A DNA stretch of 64,000 nucleotides from Maribellus maritimus (GCF_022267315.1 NZ_JAIKLE010000007.1:62001-126000); one strand, 5' to 3'. Shown: positions 17,197 through 26,704, numbered from the stretch's first letter. The notes: generated from the letters alone by a model not told the origin. A program made the numbers and translations.

Positions 17197-20100
17197 ATGA
17201 GCACAACATATTTTCAGCTTTTTGTGGATACAGGAGGAACATTTACCGATTGTATTGGAATAGACAATCAAGGAAAAGAGTACCGGCAAAAAGTTTTAAG
17301 CAGTAGCAGTTTGCGGGGAACCATTAAAAGAAGAATTTCCGCTTCTGAGTTTAAAATTACGGAATCGTGGAACCTGAAACGGGATATTTTAAGCGGCTTT
17401 TCATTTCGTTTACTCGGAACAGAATACAAAAATATAAAAATTGAATCTTACGATTTAAAAAACAAAATTCTCCAGCTGAATCAGGCAATTTCAAACACAG
17501 AAGAAATTGAAGGAAAAAACTTTGAAATTACATCAAACGAAGAGGCTCCGGTTTTGGGCGCCCGCCTGATTACACAGACCGGGTTAAACGAAACGTTTCC
17601 CGACCTTTCACTAAAACTGGGGTCGACTAAAGGAACCAACGCACTGCTGGAAAGTAAAGGAGCAAAAACTTTGTTTGTTGTAACCAATGGATTCAAAGAT
17701 TTACTGGAAATTGGAACACAGGCGCGCCCCGATATATTTGCACTGAATGTTCAAAAACGAAAACAAATTGCAAGGCACATTATTGAAATAGATGAACGTA
17801 TTGATGCAAAAGGCAACGTTTTAAAAGAGATTGATATTGAATGCATTAAAAAGCAACTTCAGCCTTTCAAAAATGAGATCGAAGCGGTTGCTATTACTTT
17901 AATGAATTCTTACATCAATCCGGTGCACGAAATGCTGCTGGCTAAAACTTTGAAAGAGGAAGGTTTCAAGTTTGTTTCTACTTCCACAGAACTTTCACCG
18001 CTGATAAAGATTCTGAACCGAGCGGAAACAACGGTTGTAAATGCCTACCTCTCTCCGATTATTCACAATTATGTAAATCGTATTTCTGAAAAAATTGGCG
18101 ACCAGTTGTTTCAAATTATGACCAGCGCCGGCGGGCTGGTTTCTGCCGGGAATTTTTTCCCCAAAGACAGTTTATTGAGCGGCCCGGCAGGCGGTGTTGT
18201 TGGCGCAAAAAAGATTGGAGATGAAAGCGGTTTTCAGAAACTCATTACTTTCGATATGGGCGGCACCAGCACCGATGTGTCGCGTATTGACGGCGAGTTT
18301 GATTATCGTTTTGAACAGGAAGTAGGCGATGCAAAAATTAATAGTCCGGCTATAGCCATTGAAACGGTTGCAGCGGGCGGAGGCTCTATCTGTGGATTCA
18401 ATGGATACAAACTGTTTGTTGGCCCCGAAAGTGCCAGCGCTTATCCCGGACCGGCATGTTACGGGGCTGGAGGTCCGCTTACAGTTACTGATGTTAATCT
18501 ACTTTTACACCGTTTGGACACACGCCAGTTTGGTATTCCTGTTTTTCGGAAAGCTGCAGAAAAAAAACTAAATGAATTAATTATCCAGGTTCAGGAAAAA
18601 ACCGGAGTGGAAAGAAAACCGGAAGAAATACTGAATGGATTTATTGATATTGCCAACGAAATTATGGCCGGAGCCATTCGAAAGATCTCCATTTCAAAAG
18701 GCTATAATCCCAAAGATTTTGCCTTGGTAGCTTTTGGTGGTGCCGGTGGTTTGCATGCCTGCGACATCGCTGAAATTCTCGGAATAAAAACTGTTCTCCT
18801 TCCTAAAGATGCAGGTTTGCTGAGTGCTTACGGAATTGGAAATGCAGCCGTAGAACGCTTTGCTGAAAAACAAATCCTGAAAAATCTAAAAGAGGTTCAA
18901 AATAACATCACTAAATATTTTTGTAAAATTGAAATTAACGCAATCAAACAGCTAAAAAACGAAGGCTTCAACAAAGAAGAAATTGAAGTGAGACAACGAA
19001 TGGTATTTCTTCGTTTTAAAGGTCAGAATTCAAGTCTGGAGATTCCTTTTTCGCAGTCGGATAAACTGGTTGCCGATTTTACGGAACAGTATAAAAAAAT
19101 ATACGGACATTCAGTTTCCAATCGCGAAATAGAAGTAGAAGCGCTGCGTGTAGTTGCCTCTGTTCAAACAGAAAATGAAAAAAGAGTACAAAACTCAGCG
19201 GAACATTACAGCCCTGAACCATCATTTTTTTCACCAAACCAAACTCCGGGATTTTCACGCGATATTTTAAAAACAGGCGCGACTTTTTCCGGTCCTGCAA
19301 TTTTTGCAGATAATTTCTCAACCACCTTTGTAAAACAAGGCTGGAACCTGCAATTACAAAATAACGGAACAGCCATTTTAAAGAACTTCAAAACCAAAAC
19401 AACGGCAGCAAAAATACAAACCGTTGAAACCGAGTTGGAGCTGTTTACCAACCGTTTTATGGCGATTGCTGAAAACATGGGCGCACTGCTACAGCGAACT
19501 TCGCTCTCGGTAAACATAAAAGAACGACTGGATTTTTCGTGTGCCCTGCTTGATGCTAAAGGGCGATTGGTTGCCAACGCTCCACATATCCCGGTTCACC
19601 TGGGCGGACTGGGTATTTGTGTACAAACTTTACTCAGGCATTTTTCTTTTGAAGAAGGCGACACAATTGTTACCAACCATCCAAAATATGGCGGTTCCCA
19701 CCTCCCCGATGTCACCGTAGTAACGCCTGTGTTTTATAGAGAGGAACGCGTTGGTTTTGTTGTGAACCGCGCCCACCACAGTGAAATAGGAGGAATTAGT
19801 CCTGGTTCGATGCCACCCAGTGCAAAAAATCTGGAAGAAGAAGGAGTGGTTATTTCACCATTTTACCTGGTTAAAAGTGGCAAAGTTAATTGGGAAGGAA
19901 TGCGAAAGATATTACTTGAAAGTACTTATCCGACACGTTCCGTTGAAGAAAACCTCGCCGATTTAAATGCAGCACTGGCCGCCAATAGGAATGGCTCAAA
20001 TGCTTTACTTTCGCTAATTCAAACGCATGGCAAGGAAACCGTACAGAAATACCTGGATTTGCTGCGAAACCACGCTTTCAAAAAAATGCAAGCCACTCTA

Positions 20101-20952
20101 AAAACTTTCAAAAACGGCATTTATTCAGCTACTGAATTTCTGGATGACGACTCGCCGCTGAAAGTAAATATCACGCTAAAAGATGGAAAATGTAGCTTTG
20201 ATTTTACAGGAAGCTCACCTGTGCATCCGGGAAATATGAACGCAACGCGCGCTATTGTGAATAGTGTAAGCATTTATGTGCTGCGATTGTTGCTCAACGA
20301 GCCAATTCCGCTAAATGACGGATTGTTGGAACCGGTTTCATTTATTTTACCGGAAGGGTTGCTCAATCCTGATTTTGATGACGACCCCAAAAATTGCCCG
20401 GCAGTGGTTGGCGGAAACGTGGAAATAAGTATGCGCTTGACTGATACATTGCTCAAGGCTTTTGGTATTGTTGCCGCGAGCCAGGGAACCATGAACAACA
20501 CGCTGTTTGGCAATAAAAACTTTGGATACTACGAAACCATTTCCGGAGGCTGTGGTGCTGGCGAAGATTTTAACGGTGCCAGCGCTGTTCATCACCATAT
20601 GACCAACACCCGCATTACCGATCCAGAAATTCTGGAACACCGCTATCCTGTTCGTTTGGAGCAGTTTGCAATTCGAGAGAACTCGGGTGGAGCAGGAAAA
20701 TGGTGCGGTGGAGACGGAGTCGCCCGTGAAATCACTTTCCTTGAACCGGTAAATCTTTCTGTCCTTTCTCAGCGCAGAAAATCAGGTCCGTTTGGAATCA
20801 ATGGAGGAGAGCCTGGAAAATCGGGTAGCCAGAAAGTAGTTCGTAAAAACGGGGAAGTAATTCAATTGGATTCCATTCAAAATATCAATCTGGAAGCCGG
20901 TGACAAATTTATAATTAAAACACCGGGCGGTGGTGGTTTTGGAACAATATAA
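17197..20952 (+). CDS. Fused HyuA-HyuB hydantoinase/5-oxoprolinase family enzyme
   Basis: A 1251-residue cytoplasmic ATP-dependent amidohydrolase of the 5-oxoprolinase/N-methylhydantoinase family with both halves in one chain. The HyuA half (about 1-720) has the actin-like phosphate-binding start LFVDTGGTFTDCIG, LGSTKGTNALLESKG, the second ATP loop FDMGGTSTDVSRIDGE, and AIETVAAGGGSICGFNGYK. The HyuB half (about 740-1251) opens with TELELFTNRFMAIAENMG and includes ANAPHIPVHLGGLG, the histidine-rich NRAHHSEIGG and a Gly-rich C-terminus. Single-chain fusion resembles eukaryotic OPLAH and some bacterial oxoprolinases. The likely reaction is ATP-driven ring opening of 5-oxo-L-proline to glutamate, although hydantoin-like substrates cannot be excluded. 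It is translated 9 bases after the transporter gene. Confidence 0.92.
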   Translation: MSTTYFQLFVDTGGTFTDCIGIDNQGKEYRQKVLSSSSLRGTIKRRISASEFKITESWNLKRDILSGFSFRLLGTEYKNIKIESYDLKNKILQLNQAISNTEEIEGKNFEITSNEEAPVLGARLITQTGLNETFPDLSLKLGSTKGTNALLESKGAKTLFVVTNGFKDLLEIGTQARPDIFALNVQKRKQIARHIIEIDERIDAKGNVLKEIDIECIKKQLQPFKNEIEAVAITLMNSYINPVHEMLLAKTLKEEGFKFVSTSTELSPLIKILNRAETTVVNAYLSPIIHNYVNRISEKIGDQLFQIMTSAGGLVSAGNFFPKDSLLSGPAGGVVGAKKIGDESGFQKLITFDMGGTSTDVSRIDGEFDYRFEQEVGDAKINSPAIAIETVAAGGGSICGFNGYKLFVGPESASAYPGPACYGAGGPLTVTDVNLLLHRLDTRQFGIPVFRKAAEKKLNELIIQVQEKTGVERKPEEILNGFIDIANEIMAGAIRKISISKGYNPKDFALVAFGGAGGLHACDIAEILGIKTVLLPKDAGLLSAYGIGNAAVERFAEKQILKNLKEVQNNITKYFCKIEINAIKQLKNEGFNKEEIEVRQRMVFLRFKGQNSSLEIPFSQSDKLVADFTEQYKKIYGHSVSNREIEVEALRVVASVQTENEKRVQNSAEHYSPEPSFFSPNQTPGFSRDILKTGATFSGPAIFADNFSTTFVKQGWNLQLQNNGTAILKNFKTKTTAAKIQTVETELELFTNRFMAIAENMGALLQRTSLSVNIKERLDFSCALLDAKGRLVANAPHIPVHLGGLGICVQTLLRHFSFEEGDTIVTNHPKYGGSHLPDVTVVTPVFYREERVGFVVNRAHHSEIGGISPGSMPPSAKNLEEEGVVISPFYLVKSGKVNWEGMRKILLESTYPTRSVEENLADLNAALAANRNGSNALLSLIQTHGKETVQKYLDLLRNHAFKKMQATLKTFKNGIYSATEFLDDDSPLKVNITLKDGKCSFDFTGSSPVHPGNMNATRAIVNSVSIYVLRLLLNEPIPLNDGLLEPVSFILPEGLLNPDFDDDPKNCPAVVGGNVEISMRLTDTLLKAFGIVAASQGTMNNTLFGNKNFGYYETISGGCGAGEDFNGASAVHHHMTNTRITDPEILEHRYPVRLEQFAIRENSGGAGKWCGGDGVAREITFLEPVNLSVLSQRRKSGPFGINGGEPGKSGSQKVVRKNGEVIQLDSIQNINLEAGDKFIIKTPGGGGFGTI

Positions 20953-20953
20953 A

Positions 20954-20985
20954 AAAGGCCGCCCAAAAATTGAGCAGCCTTTGTA
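20954..20985. terminator. Bidirectional terminator between oxoprolinase and tsf
   Basis: AAAGGC (20954-20959) and GCCTTT (20977-20982) pair, extended inward by GC pairs with one mismatch. A-rich and T-rich flanks lie on both sides, so it can serve both converging genes. Confidence 0.7.
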
Positions 20986-21006
20986 TATCTCTTCTTCAGC
21001 TTCTAA

Positions 21007-21834
21007 TTATACATTCAACGTGTAACGTTCAAATGCCGTAACAGTAAGCTCGCTGTCGTTTTGTTTCAGGAAATCTTTGATAGAAATTTTTCCGTCTTTT
21101 ACGTAAGTCTGGTTCAACAAAGTAACTTCTTTGTACCATTTATTTAAAGAACCCTGTGCAATTTTATCCAACATTGCTTCAGGCTTACCTTCCTGACGGT
21201 ATTTTTCTTTAGCAATTTCCAGCTCTTTATCAATTTCTTTTTGTGGAATAGAGTCTTTATCAACAGCCACCGGAGCCATTGCTGCAACTTGCATCGCTAC
21301 ATCCTTCGCAACCTGAATTTCTACTTCACCTTTATTAAAACCAACCAAAGTAGCCAGCTTATTTCCCGGATGGATATATGAAACTACCGTCTCAGCTTCT
21401 ATCTTATTGTAGTATGAAAGTTCAATTTTTTCGCCGATAACACCAGTTTGTTCTGTTACCTGGGCTTCAATTGTTCTTCCGTCAAGTTCCATTGCACTAA
21501 GAGCATCAAGATTTTCAGCCTTATTTACCAAAGCCACATTTAAAATGCTGTCGGCAAAAGCTACAAAATCATCATTTTTAGCAACAAAGTCGGTTTCGCA
21601 GTTTAGCACAACCAATGCGCCAAATTTACCATCTTCATTAACTTTAGCCAAAACAACACCTTCAGATGCTTCTCTGTCAGCACGTTTATTGGCAACTAAT
21701 TTTCCTTTTTCGCGGATAATTTCAAGGGCTCTGTCAAAATTACCTTCGGCGTCTTTCAGGGCATTTTTACAATCCATCATCCCTGCACCGGTTGCTTTAC
21801 GCAATTTAACTACGTCGGCTGTTGTAAATGACAT
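21007..21834 (-). CDS. tsf: Translation elongation factor Ts
   Basis: A 275-residue EF-Ts, the nucleotide-exchange factor that recharges EF-Tu with GTP. The N-terminal UBA-like region has VVKLRKATGAGMMDCKNAL and the core has the invariant EF-Tu contact motif TDFVAKNDDF (about residues 80-89). Length and start (MSFTTADVVK) are normal for the phylum. It is the last gene of the rplM-rpsI-rpsB-tsf unit, 51 bases after rpsB, and is closed by the terminator at 20954-20985. Confidence 0.98.
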   Translation of the reverse strand: MSFTTADVVKLRKATGAGMMDCKNALKDAEGNFDRALEIIREKGKLVANKRADREASEGVVLAKVNEDGKFGALVVLNCETDFVAKNDDFVAFADSILNVALVNKAENLDALSAMELDGRTIEAQVTEQTGVIGEKIELSYYNKIEAETVVSYIHPGNKLATLVGFNKGEVEIQVAKDVAMQVAAMAPVAVDKDSIPQKEIDKELEIAKEKYRQEGKPEAMLDKIAQGSLNKWYKEVTLLNQTYVKDGKISIKDFLKQNDSELTVTAFERYTLNV

Positions 21835-21885
21835 AATAAAATTTCGTTTTTAAATGGTTTTATAGAATTAATAACCTGTTCTTAA

Positions 21886-22704
21886 TTAATCTTTGTCAGA
21901 CTCATCATTTTCCTCGTCGGCATCAACATCTTCTTCATCATCAATGTCTTCGTTTTTTGCTTTTTTCTTAGCTTTTTTTGATGAAGGAGAGTCAACGTCT
22001 TCTTTTTCTTTCTCAGCTTTTCTTTCGTTCAGCCCTTCACGAATTGCATCGGTCATTGCACCTACAATCAGTTTAATCGACTGGGAAGCGTCGTCGTTCG
22101 CAGGAATTACAAAATCAATTCCTTCCGGATTCGAGTTGGTATCTACAATTGCAAAAACAGGAATTCCCAAACGTTGAGCTTCGCGAACTGCAATTTTTTC
22201 TTTCAACACATCAACAATAAACAATGCCGCTGGCAAACGGGTAAGATCGGAGATACTACCCAGTATTTTTTCCAATTTGGCACGTTGTCTTGTAATCTGC
22301 AGTTTTTCTCTCTTCGACAAGTTATCCCAACTTGAATCTTTCATCATTTTGTCGATGGAGATCATTTTTTTCACTGCTTTCCTGATGGTTGGAAAGTTGG
22401 TAAGCATACCTCCAGGCCAACGTTCTGTAACGTAAGGCATTCCCACACTTTTCACTAAATCGGCAACCAAATCTTTTGCCTGTTTTTTAGTGGCTACAAA
22501 TAAAATCTTCCGACCTGATTTAGCAATTTGTTTGATTGCTTTTGCTGAATCGTCGATTTTTACTATTGTTTTTTGAAGATCGATAATGTGGATTCCATTT
22601 TTTTCCATGAAAATATAAGGCTCCATGTTTGGATTCCACTTTCTTTTCAGGTGACCAAAATGTACACCTGCATCCAATAATTCCTGAAAATTTGTTCTTG
22701 GCAT
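21886..22704 (-). CDS. rpsB: 30S ribosomal protein S2
   Basis: A 272-residue S2 protein. Recognisable segments are the start MPRTNFQELLDAGVHFGHLK, KRKWNPNMEPYIF, and the conserved RWPGGMLTNFPTIRKAVKK and FVIPANDDASQSIKLI. Residues up to about 230 are the conserved fold; the last ~40 are a low-complexity Lys-rich then Asp/Glu-rich tail (DIDDEEDVDADEENDESDKD), a lineage-specific extension. It pairs with tsf as in most bacteria. A hairpin lies in the 102-base gap after rpsI. Confidence 0.98.
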   Translation of the reverse strand: MPRTNFQELLDAGVHFGHLKRKWNPNMEPYIFMEKNGIHIIDLQKTIVKIDDSAKAIKQIAKSGRKILFVATKKQAKDLVADLVKSVGMPYVTERWPGGMLTNFPTIRKAVKKMISIDKMMKDSSWDNLSKREKLQITRQRAKLEKILGSISDLTRLPAALFIVDVLKEKIAVREAQRLGIPVFAIVDTNSNPEGIDFVIPANDDASQSIKLIVGAMTDAIREGLNERKAEKEKEDVDSPSSKKAKKKAKNEDIDDEEDVDADEENDESDKD

Positions 22705-22733
22705 CTGTTTACTTTTTTTATGTTCCTAAAAGC

Positions 22734-22773
22734 AACCGTTGAGTAGTCCCGTAATCCAGGAATCTCAACCGTT
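22734..22773 (-). promoter_or_regulatory. Hairpin in the rpsI-rpsB intergenic region
   Basis: AACCGTTGAG (22734-22743) and CTCAACCGTT (22764-22773) pair with one mismatch over a 20-base loop. It lies in the transcript about 30 bases upstream of the rpsB start. It may tune S2 translation or be a processing site; function is not shown. Confidence 0.4.
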
Positions 22774-22806
22774 TTAGACCCATATTTTTTTGATAAAATA
22801 AATATA

Positions 22807-23193
22807 TTAACGTTTTGAGAACTGGAAACGTTTTCTTGCTTTTGGCTGCCCTGGCTTTTTACGTTCCACTTCGCGCGGATCTCTTGTTAAGAATCCTTCC
22901 GGTTTCAGTTCTTTTCTGGCTTCCGGATCAATTTCAATCAATGCTCTTGAAATCGCCAAACGTAAAGCTTCAGCTTGTCCTTTCGGGCCACCGCCGTTCA
23001 AATTTACTTTAATGTCATATTTTTCAGCAACATCCAATAAATTCAAAGGCTGTTTAACAATGTATTGTAAAGTTGTAGTTGGGAAATATTCATTTAATTC
23101 CCTTTTATTAACAGTAATGTTACCTTTTCCTTCGCTCAGGTAAATCCGTGCTACTGCTGATTTTCTACGTCCTATTGTGTTTACTACTTCCAT
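22807..23193 (-). CDS. rpsI: 30S ribosomal protein S9
   Basis: A 128-residue S9. It has the typical start [20 protein letters not shown], the [19 protein letters not shown] core, and the basic C-terminus ending [11 protein letters not shown], whose terminal Lys-Arg reaches the P-site tRNA. It begins 5 bases after rplM, an almost universal pairing. Confidence 0.99.
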   Translation of the reverse strand: MEVVNTIGRRKSAVARIYLSEGKGNITVNKRELNEYFPTTTLQYIVKQPLNLLDVAEKYDIKVNLNGGGPKGQAEALRLAISRALIEIDPEARKELKPEGFLTRDPREVERKKPGQPKARKRFQFSKR

Positions 23194-23198
23194 TTTGC

Positions 23199-23654
23199 TT
23201 ATTTAATCGTATTTAAATCAACAACTTTTGGCTGCTGAGCTTCATATTTATGCTCTGCACCAATTACTACATGCAAGTTGCCATAAAGCTTCCGTCCCAA
23301 TTTGTTTTTAGGGAGCATTCCTTTTACAGCTTTTTCAACTAATCTTTCCGGATATTTTGCTAAAATATCTTTCGGAGTTTGAGAACGTTGTCCTCCAGGA
23401 TAACCCGAGTGACGGATATAAACTTTATCTGTCATTTTCTTTCCTGAAAGCTGAACTTTTTCAGCATTGATAACAATTACGTTGTCACCACAATCAACAT
23501 GAGGAGTAAAATCCGCTTTGTATTTCCCTCTCAACATTTTAGCCACTTTGCTGGCCAAACGTCCTAAAACCATATTTTCAGCATCAACCACTACCCATTC
23601 TTTATTAACGGTAGCTTTATTTGCCGAAACTGTTTTATAACTAAGTGTATCCAC
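23199..23654 (-). CDS. rplM: 50S ribosomal protein L13
   Basis: A 151-residue L13. The conserved features are [20 protein letters not shown], the [16 protein letters not shown] stretch, [20 protein letters not shown] and the [20 protein letters not shown] segment. It is the first gene of the unit and follows a leader of roughly 130 bases from a promoter at 23797-23827. Confidence 0.99.
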   Translation of the reverse strand: MDTLSYKTVSANKATVNKEWVVVDAENMVLGRLASKVAKMLRGKYKADFTPHVDCGDNVIVINAEKVQLSGKKMTDKVYIRHSGYPGGQRSQTPKDILAKYPERLVEKAVKGMLPKNKLGRKLYGNLHVVIGAEHKYEAQQPKVVDLNTIK

Positions 23655-23796
23655 TTGTTCAAATTTTTGTTGTTTAACACTTTTGAAATTCCTAAAGCCG
23701 TTTTTCCGGTTAATACGGAATACTTAACCAAAATTCGTTACTCCAAGTAAATCAACTATTTATACATCCTATTAATAAGGATAATAATCGGGACTG

Positions 23797-23827
23797 CAAA
23801 AGTATTTTCTTTTTTCGTATTTCCAAA
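23797..23827 (-). promoter_or_regulatory. Bacteroidota-type promoter for rplM-rpsI-rpsB-tsf
   Basis: On the minus strand a TTTG box (23827-23824) is followed after exactly 19 bases by TACTTTTG (23804-23797), a full match to the TTTG / TAnnTTTG pattern. Transcription would begin near 23790, leaving a leader of about 135 bases. Within it, the near-palindrome ATCCTATTAATAAGGAT (around 23767-23783) could fold. Confidence 0.75.
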
Positions 23828-23927
23828 AAAATAATGTCCAAATTTTCAGGGTTTTATATTCAGTTTACACAATAATTGCATTTCTCCTGCCAATTCCTAA
23901 AAATAAGGGTTAGGATTTAAGTTCCGC

Positions 23928-23959
23928 TTGACTTATTCTTTTTTTATTTTATACTTTTG
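23928..23959 (+). promoter_or_regulatory. Bacteroidota-type promoter for ftsX
   Basis: TTG (23928-23930), a 21-base spacer, then TACTTTTG (23952-23959), a full -7 consensus, 31 bases before the ftsX ATG. With the divergent rplM promoter it accounts for the 336-base gap between the two genes. Confidence 0.75.
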
Positions 23960-23990
23960 CTTCAGCGGTTAAAATAGTTTAAACTCTAAA

Positions 23991-24866
23991 ATGGCAAATC
24001 AAAAGCCCAAAAAATTAAAAAAACGGATTTTTAGTTCCTGGCTCACTTCAATGGTTAGTATCTCGCTGGTTCTGATAATGCTTGGAACACTTGGGTTAAT
24101 TTTGATTAACGCCGGAAGATTGTCGGAATATGTAAGGGAAAAAATTGGTTTTACAGTTGTTTTGCAGGATAATTTAAATGAAGTTGATATTATTCGGTTT
24201 CAAAAAGCTTTGAATGCTACCGACTATGTAAAATCGACCCGCTACATCGACAAAGAAGAAGCAGCACAGGAGTTGACAGAGCAGTTGGGCGAAGATTTCA
24301 CCGGCTTCCTGGGATACAATCCCCTGTTTGCCTCAATAGATGTTAAACTTTACGCACCTTACACACATCCCGACAGTTTGATGCTGATAGAAAAAAATTT
24401 TCAGGAGTATTCGGAAGTAAAAGAAGTATACTATCAAAAAAACCTTGTTTCTGTAATTAACAAAAATGTGAGCAAAATAAGTTTGGTTCTCCTAATAATA
24501 AGTGCATTACTGATATTCATTTTTGTGGCGCTGATAAACAATACCATTCGCATTTCTATCTATTCACAACGATTTACAATTAATACGATGCAAATGGTTG
24601 GGGCCAGCCACTCGTTTATCAGAAAACCCTTTTTGCAGCAAAGTCTGTACTGGGGAGTTTACGGGGCCTTTCTGGCGAATATAGTCGTTTTAGGAACTTT
24701 TTATATTTACAAAAAAGAACTTACAGGCATCATTTCTCAAAACGATATCAGTGTCGCAGTAGTCGTTTTTGCAATGGTTATTTTGTTAGGAATGCTCATT
24801 TCATACTTTTCAACAATGTTAGCAGTAAACAAATACCTGAGATTGAAATTTGATGAATTATTTTAA
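23991..24866 (+). CDS. ftsX: Cell division protein FtsX
   Basis: A 291-residue membrane component of the FtsEX complex, which couples septation to activation of peptidoglycan hydrolases. It has an N-terminal cytoplasmic segment, TM1 at about residues 20-43, a periplasmic loop containing IGFTVVLQDNLNEVDIIRFQ and a partner-binding region, then three more helices (about 165-190, 215-240, 255-280). The segment NTMQMVGASHSFIRKPFLQQ is the conserved coupling loop. FtsE is not in the window. Genes for DUF3098, UppP and TruB follow in the same direction with short gaps, a common Bacteroidota order. Confidence 0.93.
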   Translation: MANQKPKKLKKRIFSSWLTSMVSISLVLIMLGTLGLILINAGRLSEYVREKIGFTVVLQDNLNEVDIIRFQKALNATDYVKSTRYIDKEEAAQELTEQLGEDFTGFLGYNPLFASIDVKLYAPYTHPDSLMLIEKNFQEYSEVKEVYYQKNLVSVINKNVSKISLVLLIISALLIFIFVALINNTIRISIYSQRFTINTMQMVGASHSFIRKPFLQQSLYWGVYGAFLANIVVLGTFYIYKKELTGIISQNDISVAVVVFAMVILLGMLISYFSTMLAVNKYLRLKFDELF

Positions 24867-24897
24867 TCATTATCTTTAACCCGTCAATCAAAAAAAT

Positions 24898-25152
24898 ATG
24901 GCTAAAAAAGAAAAAGAAATAAAATCAGCAGGATTTGCCCTTGGCAAAGAAAATTACAAACTAATGGCCATTGGTTTTGCCATTATTGTTATCGGATTTA
25001 TCTTAATGGCAGGAGGAGGAAGTGATGATCCAAATGTTTTTAATCCCGACATCTTTAGTTTCAGGCGCTTAACAATTGCTCCCGTTATATTACTGATTGG
25101 CTTCGTTTTCGAAATATACGCCATCATGAAAAAACCCAAAGAAGATAAATAA
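24898..25152 (+). CDS. DUF3098 family small membrane protein
   Basis: An 84-residue protein with two transmembrane helices (about residues 20-38 and 57-75) joined by GGGSDDPNVFNPDIFSFRR, ending in a Lys-rich tail. The motif NPDIFSFRRLTIAPVILL matches the DUF3098 family, typically encoded between ftsX and uppP in Bacteroidota. Its position suggests an envelope or division role, but none is established. Confidence 0.85.
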   Translation: MAKKEKEIKSAGFALGKENYKLMAIGFAIIVIGFILMAGGGSDDPNVFNPDIFSFRRLTIAPVILLIGFVFEIYAIMKKPKEDK

Positions 25153-25162
25153 TTCGATATTT

Positions 25163-25945
25163 ATGAATGAAATCCAGGCACTAATTCTCGGACTTTTACA
25201 GGGTCTTACTGAATTTCTTCCGGTTAGCTCAAGCGGACATTTAGAGATTGGACATGTGATACTTGGGGTTCAATCGGAAAACAATTTACTTTTTGATATT
25301 ACTGTCCATGTAGCTACAGTTTTAAGTACACTGGTAGTTTTCAGAAAAGATATTGTCTCGCTTTTTAAAGGCCTGTTTGCTTTTCAGTGGAATGAATCAA
25401 CCATATTTGTATCAAAACTTCTGCTATCGGCTGTACCGGTAATGATTCTTGGTCTGCTATTTAAAGACCAGGTTGAAAAGTTATTTACCGGCAATCTTCT
25501 TTTGGTGGGAAGTATGTTACTGGTTACTGCACTTTTACTAAGTTTCGCTCATTTTGCTAAGAAAGGAGAAAAGAAAATAACCTTTGGAAAGTCGCTTATT
25601 ATAGGAATAGCGCAGGCACTGGCGGTTATGCCCGGTATCTCAAGAAGTGGAGCAACTATTGCTACCGGCTTGTTGTTAAAAACCAAAAGAGACGAAGTTG
25701 CCCGATTTTCTTTTTTAATGGTGTTAATTCCTATTTTAGGCGCTGCTTTTCTCGATATCGTTGGCGGTGATTTTACTTCTGGTGAAACCATAGGCACAAT
25801 TCCTTTGCTTGTTGGTTTTCTTGCTGCATTTGCCTCCGGCCTTCTGGCATGCGCGTGGATGATAAGAATTATCAAAAAAGGAAAACTAATTTATTTCGCA
25901 ATTTACTGTTTAATTATTGGCCTAATTGCTATCTTTGCAGCCTGA
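25163..25945 (+). CDS. uppP: Undecaprenyl-diphosphatase
   Basis: A 260-residue integral membrane phosphatase that recycles undecaprenyl pyrophosphate to the monophosphate carrier used for peptidoglycan and O-antigen. Both signature motifs are present: LTEFLPVSSSGHLEIG (residues 15-30, with the catalytic Glu17 and His26) and MPGISRSGATIATGL. The chain is about eight helices, of standard length. It starts 10 bases after the DUF3098 gene. Also known as BacA; overproduction gives bacitracin resistance in other bacteria. Confidence 0.96.
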   Translation: MNEIQALILGLLQGLTEFLPVSSSGHLEIGHVILGVQSENNLLFDITVHVATVLSTLVVFRKDIVSLFKGLFAFQWNESTIFVSKLLLSAVPVMILGLLFKDQVEKLFTGNLLLVGSMLLVTALLLSFAHFAKKGEKKITFGKSLIIGIAQALAVMPGISRSGATIATGLLLKTKRDEVARFSFLMVLIPILGAAFLDIVGGDFTSGETIGTIPLLVGFLAAFASGLLACAWMIRIIKKGKLIYFAIYCLIIGLIAIFAA

Positions 25946-25990
25946 TTTTTGCAAAAATTCCATAAGTAGCTGTAGATTAGATCATTGACA

Positions 25991-26704
25991 ATGAACAACC
26001 TCAAAAGGGCGTACGATTTTTTGGGAGGAGAGATTTTGTCGTTTGACAAAGACCTCAACTGGACATCGTTTGATTTGGTTCAAAGGGTACGAAATTCACT
26101 GTGCCGGAAAATGGGAATCAAAAAGATGAAAGTAGGTCATGCAGGCACCCTGGATCCCCTAGCCACTGGCCTCATGATATTATGCACGGGAAAAGCTACA
26201 AAAAAAATTGAAGAACTACAGCTCGGGAAAAAAGAATACTTCGCAACGTTTAAAATAGGAGCTACTACACCCTCATTTGACATGGAAACAGAGGAGGATA
26301 AAACTTTTGATTATTCCCATGTTAATGAAAAATTAATATTTGAAACTTTAAAAAAATTTGAAGGAGAAACAGAGCAAGTCCCTCCGGTTTTTTCGGCTGT
26401 AAAAGTTAAAGGAAAAAGAGCATTCGAATATGCAAGAAATGGAGAAGAGTTAAAACTTCAAGCCAAAAAAATTGTTATTGAAAAAATTGATATTGAATCA
26501 GTTGAGCTCCCGTTTTTAAAAATAAAAGTAGTTTGCAGCAAGGGAACGTACATACGGGCTTTGGCGCGAGATATTGGAGAAGAACTAAACTGTGGAGCTT
26601 ATTTGACAAATTTACGAAGGACAAAAATTGGAAATTATAGAATTGAAGATGCTGTAAAAGTTGACTTTTTTTTGGAAAATTTACATTTATTTGTAACTAA
26701 TTGA
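25991..26704 (+). CDS. truB: tRNA pseudouridine(55) synthase TruB
   Basis: A 237-residue TruB, which makes pseudouridine 55 in the T-loop of tRNAs. The start ATG 25991 (MNNLKRAYDF) is preferred to the in-frame TTG two codons upstream. Key features are DLNWTSFDLV, the catalytic motif GHAGTLDPLATGL with Asp55, PPVFSAVKVKGKRAFEYAR and CSKGTYIRALARDIG. Short relative to E. coli TruB because no C-terminal PUA domain is evident, as is common in this phylum. The gap to queA is 103 bases. Confidence 0.95.
   Translation: MNNLKRAYDFLGGEILSFDKDLNWTSFDLVQRVRNSLCRKMGIKKMKVGHAGTLDPLATGLMILCTGKATKKIEELQLGKKEYFATFKIGATTPSFDMETEEDKTFDYSHVNEKLIFETLKKFEGETEQVPPVFSAVKVKGKRAFEYARNGEELKLQAKKIVIEKIDIESVELPFLKIKVVCSKGTYIRALARDIGEELNCGAYLTNLRRTKIGNYRIEDAVKVDFFLENLHLFVTN

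Noticed and set aside
21886-22008. Acidic C-terminal extension of ribosomal protein S2
   Set aside because: Lineage-specific charged tails of S2 are common and no function can be read from it.
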